A DNA stretch of 64,000 bases. Source: Larimichthys crocea. Its lineage: Eukaryota > Chordata > Actinopteri > Sciaenidae. A program made the translations under genes and the position numbers. The notes beneath the pieces were generated by a model, which was not told the origin of the DNA, did not search any database, and was given only the letters and a program-made list of their open reading frames with translations. The DNA lies in the NCBI RefSeq assembly GCF_000972845.2, contig NC_040032.1:22368248-22432247 (forward strand). Reading direction: 5' to 3'. Shown piece by piece: positions 56,370 to 64,000 of this stretch (positions are counted from its first letter, which is position 1; every line of letters starts with the position of its first letter).

Positions 56370-58510
56370 TGTTAGGGATAAATATTTCACAGAGGCGGCC
56401 ATGTACGGCGCCATCTTGTTTGATCACACGCAAAGCAGGTGGGCCGGACGCTGCCTCCCCTGCCACGCTGAAGCACTGCGCTGACCAGCTGTCTCCGGTG
56501 TTCACCAACATCTTCAACACCTCCCTGATGACATGCCACGTGCCAGCCTACCTCAAATCCTCCACCATCATCCCCGTGCCCAAGAAGCCCAGATCATCAG
56601 GGCTGAACGACTACAGACCCGTCGCCCTGACATCTGTGGTAATGAAGTCCTTTGAGCGTCTGGTGCTGTCACACCTCAAAGACATCACGGACCCCCTCCT
56701 GGACCCCCTGCAGTTCGTCTACAGAGCCAACAGGTCTGTGGACGACGCAGTTAACATGGCCCTCCACTTCACCCTCCAGCATCTGGACTCCCCAAACTCC
56801 TATGCCAGCATCTTGTTTGTGGACTTCAGCTCTGCCTTCAACACCATCATCCCGGCCCTGCTCCAAGACAAGCTCTCTCAGCTGAACGTGCCTGACCCCA
56901 CCTGCAGGTGGATCACAGACTTCCTGTCGGACAGGTCCATCAGCACCGGATCTCCTCAAGGCTGCGTCCTTTCCCCTCTGCCCTTCTCCCTGTACACCAA
57001 CAGCTGCACCTCCAGTCACCCATCTGTCAAGCTCCTGAAGTTTGCAGACGACACCACCCTTATTGGGCTCATCTCTGGTGGGGATGAGTCTGACTACAGG
57101 TGGGAAGTGGACAACCTGGTGACCTGGTGTGGCCAGAACAACCTGGAGCTAAACGCTCTAAAGACAGTGGAGATGGTTGTTGACTTCAGGAAGGATCCAG
57201 CCCCACTCCCCCCATCACCCTGTGTGACTCCCAGGTCAACAGGGTGGAGTCCTTCCGCTTCCTGGGCACCATCCTCTCCCAGGACCTCAAGTGGGAGCTG
57301 AACATCAGCTCACTCATCAAGAAGGCACAGCAAAGGATGTACTTCCTGCAGCAGCTGAAAAAAATCAACCTGCCAAAGACAATGATGGAGCAATTCTACA
57401 GTGCCATCATTGAGTCCATCCTCACCTCCTCCATCACCGTCTGGTTTGCTGCTGCCACTGCCAAGGACAAGTGCAGACTACAGCGTATCATCCGAGCTGC
57501 TGAGAACGTGATAGGCTGCAACCTGCCGTCCCTCGAGGACCTGCACACCTCGAGGTCCGTGAGGCAAGTGAGGAAGATTGTGGCCGACACCTCCCACCCT
57601 GGACACTCTCTGCTCCAGCTGCTCCCCTCTGGCAGAAGGCTGCGGTCCATCAGGACCAAAACCTCGCACCATGGGAAAAGCTTCTACCCCTCTGCAATTG
57701 TCCTCTTCAACAGGGCCAAGGACTCAGAATGACACTGTCACTCAATTAACCCCCCGCCCCCACCCAGCAATTGCACTGAACTTTGCACATGACACTTTAT
57801 GACACTGATCTGCACTTCTGTACTGTACATATCCATTCCCCTCCATATTTTATATTTTATACGCCTTATTTTATTTTTATTTCTATACCAGTTTATCTTT
57901 TCTTTTCCATGTATGTTCTGTGTATGCTCAATCCTGCCACAGTAAATTCTGTGTTTGTGTAAACTTGCATAGTGAATAAAATTAATTCTGATTCTGATTC
58001 TGAAGTGCTGCATTATATCAGAAAACAATGAGTGTTGTTATATTACTTAACATATGTGTTATGATCCGCTCACTCACATAATAAGTGTTGGCACATTAAG
58101 AGTGTGGTTGGTTAGGTTGTTGTTGTTAAAGATCTGCACATCTAGGGTGTAATATAATAGCATGCTCTTAATGTGAAAGGAAGTTATTAGTCAGGACAGG
58201 AAGTGTAGGGCTCTTCCTCCCCAGGTTGCTGACCCCTTCCGATTGGAGAGATGGACCAATCAGGGGGGAGCTAAGTTTAAATTATGGCTCCTCCCCTTCA
58301 GCACCTCTAGATCAATAAGATAGTAGCACATTCTCATATAAATACTGTGCTACACTTCTTTTTGGGACATTGGCTGCAGCAACTCGCTCACTCTTAGAGT
58401 CAGTGAACTGTGGTTTCTAGAACAAAGAGAGTCCATGTACATGTGCTTTTAATTCTCGGACTTTCGACTTTGAGTTCTCCTTACTTGCAAAACAACGAAC
58501 ACGCTTAACA
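56370..58510 (+). mobile_element. Solo LTR interrupted by a second L2 LINE
   Basis: LTR start at 56370 (TGTTAGGG after TGAG 56366-56369). It is interrupted after TTTCAC at 56390, resumes at AAGTGCTGC 58003 and ends GCTTAACA at 58510 followed by TGAG. Same insertion position in the L2 as the LTR at 30652. Confidence 0.85.
56391..58002 (+). mobile_element. 5'-truncated L2-type LINE nested in the LTR
   Basis: Plus strand reverse transcriptase from [19 protein letters not shown] through [60 protein letters not shown] and the catalytic [10 protein letters not shown] one-base shift in a C-rich run near 57205 then leads to [20 protein letters not shown] and LLPSGRRLRSIR. A stretch before GSPQG is deleted. 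It ends in ATTCTGATTCTGATTCTG, the usual L2-type 3' tail. Compared with the empty LTR, nine bases of target are lost. Confidence 0.88.
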
Positions 58511-58612
58511 TGAGTGAGAGCTGAGTGGAGGGCAGTGGAGATTGCATCATCTGTGGACCGGTTGGCCTGATATGCAAACTGGTAGGGATCCAGGGAGGGA
58601 GGGAGGATGGAA
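58511..58612 (-). mobile_element. L2 remnant upstream of OR copy H
   Basis: Minus-strand [15 protein letters not shown] region that continues the L2 of 55419-56369 beyond the LTR. Confidence 0.8.
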
Positions 58613-58844
58613 AAAATAGATCTTGATTGTTGCTGGAGAGGATTGACTGACAGTAGTGATAAAGGCTTATAAACCTAAGTCATAGGTATCATTGTATTAC
58701 AAGCCTAAAACCTTCATTTTTTACACGCTTTGTTGAGCAGTCACTTTTGTCATTTAGTTCATTAAGTATCTCTGACGTCTGGATTGCTACAAGTCTATCA
58801 ATATCCTAACATTCAAAGAATATTGTTATTTTTATTTCAGGTTG
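58613..58844 (+). promoter_or_regulatory. Conserved OR upstream block and 3' splice site
   Basis: Same block as before copies B and F with a small deletion at AGTGATAAAGGC. Acceptor AG at 58839-58840, four bases before the ATG. Confidence 0.55.
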
Positions 58845-59783
58845 ATGGAAAACTACACCTACAACAGCTACACACTCCAGATGGAAGGCTTAAATATCAC
58901 AAAGGATTACATTTACCCTTCCTTTTTCTTGTTGTTAATTTTCTACATTGTTTCAGTTGTTATGAATATTGGCATTTCAGTTCTGATTTTTATTAACAAA
59001 AAACTTCACCAGCCTATGTATTTCATATTTTGCAACTTGTCACTCAGTGACATAATTGGATGTACAAATATGTTTCCTCGTTTGCTTGCAGATATTTTGC
59101 GGCCTCCTTCTGAGCGTCTCATCAGTTATTATGCATGTGTGGTCCAAGCTTTCATTACACAGTTGTTTGGTACCACCTCCCACACTGTGCTTATGATTAT
59201 GGCTTTTGACAGATATGTGGCCATCTGCTATCCACTACGCTATTCAACAATAATGACTAACAAGATGGTGATGAAGCTGACAGTTTCTGCCTGGGGTGTG
59301 GCCTTTGTTTTGGTTGGGATTCTTCTTGGGCTGACCATACGGCTGAACCGATGCAGGACTATGATCATGAATTCTTACTGTGACAATGCCTCCTTGTTTA
59401 AACTCTCATGTGAGAGTGTGTTTATTAATAATGTCTATGGCCTCACATTTACTGTGGTCCTGTACGTAGGTTCTATAGGCAGCATGGTTCTCACTTACAC
59501 TAAGATTGCAGTGGTTTGTCTGACCAGTAAAAACAAGTCTTTGAACAGTAAAGCCTTGAAGACCTGCAGCACTCACTTAGCTGTGTATCTGATCATGTCA
59601 TTCAGTGGATTTGTTGTAATTATTCTGCATCGTTTCCCTCAGTACTCTGACTACAGAAAACTTTCATTCATTCTGTTTGTTTTAGTCCCTGGCACCCTCA
59701 ACTCAATTATTTATGGTGTGCAGTCCAGAGAGATACGAAAGTATTTCAGTCCAAAAAATACTTGTTATTGTGTGAAAAAATAA
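58845..59783 (+). CDS. Odorant receptor, array copy H (intact)
   Basis: Single-exon OR of 312 residues without lesions. N-terminal and TM1 sequence match copies B and F, but TM2 reads SLSDIIGCTN as in copy A. The C-terminal part is its own: STHLAVYLIMSFSG, RKLSFILFVLVPGTLNSIIY and a tail ending NTCYCVKK. This patchwork suggests gene conversion. Motifs AFDRYVAICYPLRY, the TM3 cysteine and KALKTCSTHL are all kept. The decayed relics after copies B and F resemble this C terminus. Confidence 0.92.
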   Translation: MENYTYNSYTLQMEGLNITKDYIYPSFFLLLIFYIVSVVMNIGISVLIFINKKLHQPMYFIFCNLSLSDIIGCTNMFPRLLADILRPPSERLISYYACVVQAFITQLFGTTSHTVLMIMAFDRYVAICYPLRYSTIMTNKMVMKLTVSAWGVAFVLVGILLGLTIRLNRCRTMIMNSYCDNASLFKLSCESVFINNVYGLTFTVVLYVGSIGSMVLTYTKIAVVCLTSKNKSLNSKALKTCSTHLAVYLIMSFSGFVVIILHRFPQYSDYRKLSFILFVLVPGTLNSIIYGVQSREIRKYFSPKNTCYCVKK

Positions 59784-60697
59784 TACCACTAATTAATACT
59801 AATCTTTTTTTTTTAACAAATGATTCAAAATAATTATATAAAACCAAACCAAGTTATGTACACAAATGTGTCAATAAATGTCAATAGCAAAGTATGCTTG
59901 ACTCCATTTTCATTGTACAAGTTCTACTTGAAGTAAATACTACAGATTATTAGTACACAGCATAATTACAAAGAAATCATGAAACATATGATATTGTCTA
60001 TGTCTGTGAACTGTGTTTTTCTTGTTGTCTACAGGTACACCTCTCCTCAGGTAAGTTCTTGTGACTGTAGCCATACATCCTGACCTGGTCAACAAAGCTT
60101 TAGGTTGCCATTTTGCTCCTTCTCTTTCTTTTCCGCTCTACGTTCAGACCTGATGGGTCTCTGAACATCAGTGAGATCAGCACAACGCATGCCGAAATGC
60201 ATGAAGAAACTACAACAGAGGATTATGGCTGCAACACAAGCGCTTTGCGTCCCTCAAGCTCTCTGCTGGTTAGTAAGGAGCTAACCGAGAGTGTAAACAC
60301 ATTAGTGTCTGAAGCTCAAAAAGTCTGCCAGCTGGCTCCCTGACTAGAGAGCAACAAAATAAGTTAATGCTGAGGGATTAAAATAAGACCTTTCTCTGAT
60401 GACCAGCATGTGTGGACATCGCACCATAAAGATTTTTCACTCAACCAGAAATGTTTCCATTTCCCAAGATTGCCAGCAAGTAGTAAACCAATGCAACTGT
60501 CTACCTTCACAGACTGATAACTTATTAAAAACAAAGTTTCTCGACATACAATTTCAATACAAGTTTTATCCACAATCCATAATATCATTAAAAGATTCAG
60601 AGGATGAAAGGGCAAGGCCTAAAACCACCAATGAATGCCGGAGACCTATGCCACTTCTGGTAGGATTGCATCAAAGACTGACATGATTGTAGAAAGG
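59784..60697. other. Spacer after copy H
   Basis: No recognised gene. A 76-codon open stretch at 60113 has no familiar motif. The last about 100 bases resemble 27900-28000 and belong to the array spacer. Confidence 0.45.
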
Positions 60698-61531
60698 ATA
60701 TTACTATGTCGGCTCAGGAACACTTCAGAAAACTGTTGTCGGTAAAAACAGGTTGCGGCTATATCCACATTTGTAAGTTAAGACTCTACCATGCAAAGAG
60801 AGAGACAGATATCAATGACATGTCCAACTTCTCCAACCTGGGCCTGACAGACCCCGGACTGACAGAAAGTGAAAGAGTGTGCTGCGGTCTCATGACTCCA
60901 CAACTCACATTGTTATGAAAAATCGCAGTCATTGTGTACGGAAGCCCTAAAGAACAAAAAACAGGTCTTTGTTGCTGGAGAGTACTGTCTGCTTGTAGTG
61001 ATAACTAAAGACAGATGAAACTAAGTCATAAAGTAGGTATTATAGTATTACAAGCATGAAAAAATGCATTTTCATATTCTCTAAAAGTATTCAAAATATA
61101 TGTAAAGATATGATAAAGATATGTTATGTCATGTGTTATTGTTGTTATTTTTATTTTATGGGACTTTGTGTGGACTGTTTCTGTTTTTGTTTGTTGCTTG
61201 TCATTTAGTATACCAAATGTCTCTGACATCTAGATTACCAATACTTTATTAGTTTCCTAACATTCATAGAATATTGTTATTTGTATTTCAGGTTGATGAA
61301 AAACTACACCTACAACAGCTTCACACTCCAGTTAGAAGGCTTAAATGTCAGAAAGGCTTCCACACATACCCTGTCTTTGTCTTGTTCTTAATTTCCTACA
61401 TTGTTATAATGGTGATGAATATCTGCATTTTGTTTTTAATTTTTATTGACAAGAACCTGCACTAGCCTATGTATCTCCTTTTTTGCAACCTGTCAGCCAG
61501 TGACATAATTGGAAGTACTCATATGTTGCCC
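60698..61531. repeat. Recent duplication, right copy
   Basis: Partner of 54478-55336, without the N gap. It carries a second OR start with the same frameshift. Confidence 0.85.
61296..61531 (+). pseudogene. Odorant receptor, copy I (frameshift, stop, truncated)
   Basis: Same ATG and 2-base insertion as copy G, plus a CAG-to-TAG change giving a stop at DKNLH*PMYL (about 61464). Ends at about 61531, where BEL/Pao sequence begins at a short CCC overlap. Only the N terminus to early TM2-TM3 remains. Confidence 0.85.
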
Positions 61532-61941
61532 TTTGGCATCACTGCTTCAACATCTGCTTTCAGTGGTGGTGTTCCCTTTACCCAGAGCAGAGGTGTGGCG
61601 TACCAAAGGGTGTCACCAACCTTCACCCTCTTTGTGTGTGCTTCCAAGACTCCCACTGCCTCCTGGTCCAGGCGGGACCGCACTGCTAGCCGCTCACTAT
61701 GGAATGGAAGCACATCAAGCTGCCAGAGGTGTTCGACGTGTTGATAGATGTCATCTGGCGTTGGCCTGAAGGCGGTGTAGTAGCATGAGGCAGCGTGAAC
61801 CTGGGAACCATTTGGACCCTGGAGTGCCCAGCCAAGCGCTGTATGGATGGCTACAGGTCCTCCCTTTGGGCCAAACCTCACAGGTTCTGTGGCCATGATC
61901 TGGTGAGTACAATCTGCACCAATAAGCAGCAGGGGGTGCAC
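61531..61941 (-). CDS. BEL/Pao pre-reverse-transcriptase and RT start
   Basis: HPLLLIGADCTHQIM, GPVAIHTALGWALQGPNGSQ, then DVLPFHSERLAVRSRLDQEA and YATPLLWVKGTPPLKADVEA, the linker that precedes the catalytic core in BEL/Pao pol. The catalytic motifs themselves are absent because the sequence stops at the OR junction. Confidence 0.75.
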
Positions 61942-62021
61942 ATTGTTGAAGCTCTGCAGTTGTAACCCTCTCAGGTGGTGGTAGCGTCTCTGGAGAGCTA
62001 CTATTGGGTAGGACTGCTCTG

Positions 62022-62660
62022 TCAGGGTAAGTCACCTGCTGTGTAGGCTCTCTCAACCAGGTGCTGTTTTAAAGGCGTTGCTGGAGAGGCTACATAGAAG
62101 TCAACTGATGCTCCAACGAGGTCAACAACATCCTGACAAACAGTCTGCAGGGTGAGGGATTCAGCTCTGCCTCTGAGCCCCAGGTGTCGAACTGCAGCTG
62201 GCAGTATTATGGTGAGTTCAGCCCCATCATCGAGGATCGCATAGGTCTGCAGTGATTTTGTCCCATGACGAACAATGATTGGCACCACCTTGAGATATAC
62301 TTTGCCTCCTTGCATAGAGGTAGCAGCTGAGGTGCAGTCTCTGGGTGTGATGAGGTAGACACGTGGGCCTGGCCTGGCGACATTATGCAACACTCTCAGG
62401 TGGATTTCCTTACATTCACTGCATGGTCTCTTTAAGGTACAGCTCTCTTGGTCGTGGTTCGTACGGCCGCAGTTGTGACAGCGCTTGCCATCTGCTATCC
62501 ACTTCTCAATTTCTTGTGTTGAGCATTGAATAATGTCTGGGCACTGTGACAGATAGTGCTCTGTACTCTTACAGAAGAGACACATCCTTTTAAACCTTTG
62601 CTGCTTAGCTGCTGGCTGAGGTGTCTCAGCTGATTTGGACTGGTCTACACCATGATACAC
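62022..62660 (-). CDS. BEL/Pao zinc knuckles and aspartic protease
   Basis: Two CX2CX4HX4C zinc knuckles (CLFCKSTEHYLSQC and CHNCGRTNHDQESC), then VYLKVVPIIVRHG and the protease active-site stretch AILDDGAELTII. It is in the same frame as gag and separated from it by one TAG codon. The frame ends at 62022 by a probable one-base shift. Confidence 0.8.
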   Translation of the reverse strand: MYHGVDQSKSAETPQPAAKQQRFKRMCLFCKSTEHYLSQCPDIIQCSTQEIEKWIADGKRCHNCGRTNHDQESCTLKRPCSECKEIHLRVLHNVARPGPRVYLITPRDCTSAATSMQGGKVYLKVVPIIVRHGTKSLQTYAILDDGAELTIILPAAVRHLGLRGRAESLTLQTVCQDVVDLVGASVDFYVASPATPLKQHLVERAYTAGDLP

Positions 62661-62669
62661 AGAGACAGG

Positions 62670-63818
62670 CTAAGTCCGAGGCCGGGGAGTAGGGACAGGT
62701 CTGTCTCTTTTGGCAGGTTGTGCTCCTTCAGCTCGATGGCACTGTGCCATTTTTGCGGACAGTCTCTGAGCTTCTGCCTTCACCTTGAGCCACTCTGCGA
62801 GGTCTCTGAGGTTGTATGGGTTGAGGCTGCTGTTGCTGAGGCGCCCCTGAACCTGAAGATGCTCCACAAAGTTGTCTCTCATGTGTCTGGGGAGTTTGCT
62901 AAGGAGCCGGTCAACATGGCCAGTAGACATCACTTCCATCCCATTTGGCCCTTCCACTGAAGTTAGCATTCCCACTAGCAGATCAACGTTGAGGGCGAAG
63001 CTCTGGAAGGTTTTGGGGTCTCCTGATTTGAGATCAGGAGAGTTCAGGATGGCTGCAATCTCACTTTGTGCTAACTGATGCGGCTGCCCGTACTGTCTCT
63101 GCAAAGCTTGCATGGCAGTATTTGTAGTGCTCAGAAAGTTCAGTGTGTGGATTGAGCAGATGGTCCAGAGACATTTTAAGTCAGCAAACTCTCTCTCACT
63201 GTCATGTATCAACTTAGGCAGTTGAGGTACTGGAACTGGCTGTCTGGTTGACTGGACGGTGTATGGTACCTGCAGTGGTGCATACTGGGACTGGCTGTAC
63301 TGAACCGGTAGATGTTGTAGGGATGTTGTAGGGTGAAACCAGGTGGGACAGGCACCAGTTGATAGGCTGGCTGAGTGGGCAGACGGAGGCTGGTAGAGTT
63401 GCAGCTGTTGATTCTGTTGTGGCAGTGGCGACTGGTGTATTTGGTGTGTACAGATGGTTGATGGAGGCTGATAGACTGTCCCAAGGGAAATGGCCAGGCT
63501 GAAGGGCAGTGGATTGATAACTGGCTGAGTAGCCGCTGTAACAGGTAGCTGTGATGCAGGATACGGAGCTGATGCTATCAGGGGTGGTTGATATGCAGGC
63601 TGTGCAGACATGAGTGGCATGTGTTGCTGCACTGGTGCTGGATTTACTGGTGTCGTCTGCATGGGCAGGTATTGGAGCTGTGCAGCTGGTGGCACTCGGT
63701 CATGTACATTGCTAACCATCAGTGTGGAGGACTGGTTAGACTGGTAGCCAGATGTAGCTGGTGTCTGTGAACTTGTGTAACTCACTGTTTGTAATGCTTG
63801 AGGACTAGGCTGTAGCAT
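62670..63818 (-). CDS. BEL/Pao gag-like frame
   Basis: Pro/Gln-rich N-terminal half with many PVP, QPP and SQ motifs. It is followed by a helical gag core: FADLKCLWTICSIHTLNFLS, GDPKTFQSFALNVDLLVGML, SKLPRHMRDNFVEHLQ and LAEWLKVKAEAQRLS. The core matches the conserved domain in BEL/Pao gag proteins. The first in-frame ATG is at 63818, but the frame is open further upstream, so the true start is unclear. Ends at a TAG, with the pol part continuing in the same frame after it. Confidence 0.75.
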   Translation of the reverse strand: MLQPSPQALQTVSYTSSQTPATSGYQSNQSSTLMVSNVHDRVPPAAQLQYLPMQTTPVNPAPVQQHMPLMSAQPAYQPPLIASAPYPASQLPVTAATQPVINPLPFSLAISLGTVYQPPSTICTHQIHQSPLPQQNQQLQLYQPPSAHSASLSTGACPTWFHPTTSLQHLPVQYSQSQYAPLQVPYTVQSTRQPVPVPQLPKLIHDSEREFADLKCLWTICSIHTLNFLSTTNTAMQALQRQYGQPHQLAQSEIAAILNSPDLKSGDPKTFQSFALNVDLLVGMLTSVEGPNGMEVMSTGHVDRLLSKLPRHMRDNFVEHLQVQGRLSNSSLNPYNLRDLAEWLKVKAEAQRLSAKMAQCHRAEGAQPAKRDRPVPTPRPRT

Positions 63819-64000
63819 GGCCACATTGTAGTGGGGGGAGGCAGTGCCCGTGGAGATGTCACAGTTGATGGCAGAGATTGAGTCAGTGTGTAGCTCTCCT
63901 GCCTACTACCTGGCACCGGAGTCGCTGCTGCTTGAAGCTTCTCTACTATGCATCGCCATGTTCCACTCGCTCGCTTTGTTGGCTGTTACTTGCGATGAAA

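Larger units (their letters stand above)
61529..64000 (-). mobile_element. BEL/Pao LTR retrotransposon, partial
   Basis: The minus strand carries gag, zinc knuckles, protease and the very start of reverse transcriptase in the order typical of BEL/Pao elements. It is cut at 61531 in the early reverse-transcriptase region by the OR pseudogene. The 5' end lies at or beyond the window edge. No LTR is visible. An in-frame TAG separates gag from the next frame, and a frameshift separates protease from reverse transcriptase, so the copy is inactive. Confidence 0.85.

Noticed and set aside
60113..60343. 76-codon frame after OR copy H
   Set aside because: No recognisable motif, no splice or conservation evidence, and a length expected by chance.

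Overview
The window looks like teleost fish nuclear DNA, probably from a percomorph. It has AT-rich intergenic sequence, introns with GT-AG borders, fish-type transposable elements (Tc1, L2, Rex1/CR1-like, Ty3/Gypsy, BEL/Pao, Penelope-like, hAT-type short elements) and teleost-type odorant receptor (OR) genes. The species cannot be named from the sequence alone.

Layout. (1) 6.2-15.5 kb: a plus-strand Cys-loop receptor gene. Five exons cover the mature protein of a nicotinic acetylcholine receptor alpha-9/alpha-10 type subunit, closest to alpha-10. The exon carrying the signal peptide was not found. Its 7.4-kb last intron holds an intronless TRIM-family gene whose B30.2 domain is cut short beside a perfect palindrome. 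(2) 15.5-23 kb: mostly unrecognised sequence with microsatellites and a rearranged Penelope-like fragment. (3) 23.1-24.9 kb: an OR gene whose coding region is split by two introns, the first inside the DRY motif. (4) 25.9-61.5 kb: a tandem array of closely related OR genes. Each coding exon follows a conserved upstream block that ends in a splice acceptor four bases before the ATG. Four copies are intact (28436, 31581, 50084, 58845). One is a clean partial copy without a start codon (about 44.6 kb). Two are frameshifted and truncated (55.1 and 61.3 kb). Others are fragments or lie in poor sequence. The spacers share a nested transposon history: an L2 LINE on the minus strand, split by an LTR, which in one copy is split again by a second L2. 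A Gypsy remnant is also present. (5) 61.5-64 kb: a minus-strand BEL/Pao element that interrupts the last OR pseudogene and runs to the window edge.

Assembly quality. About 34.42-44.62 kb and 45.48-47.6 kb repeat other parts of the array with dense single-base insertions and deletions. They read like uncorrected long-read gap filling, and part is probably false duplication. The 10-N gap at 54623-54632 appears to have zero true length. Copy number and pseudogene status in these blocks should not be trusted.

How the genes relate. The receptor subunit and the OR array are unrelated neighbours. The OR array is a typical birth-and-death cluster in which unequal exchange, gene conversion and transposon insertion created and broke copies. 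I found no evidence of a new molecular system. The most distinctive items are the split OR gene with a replaced TM3 cysteine, the two perfect palindromes at rearranged junctions, and the datable nested insertions in the OR spacers.
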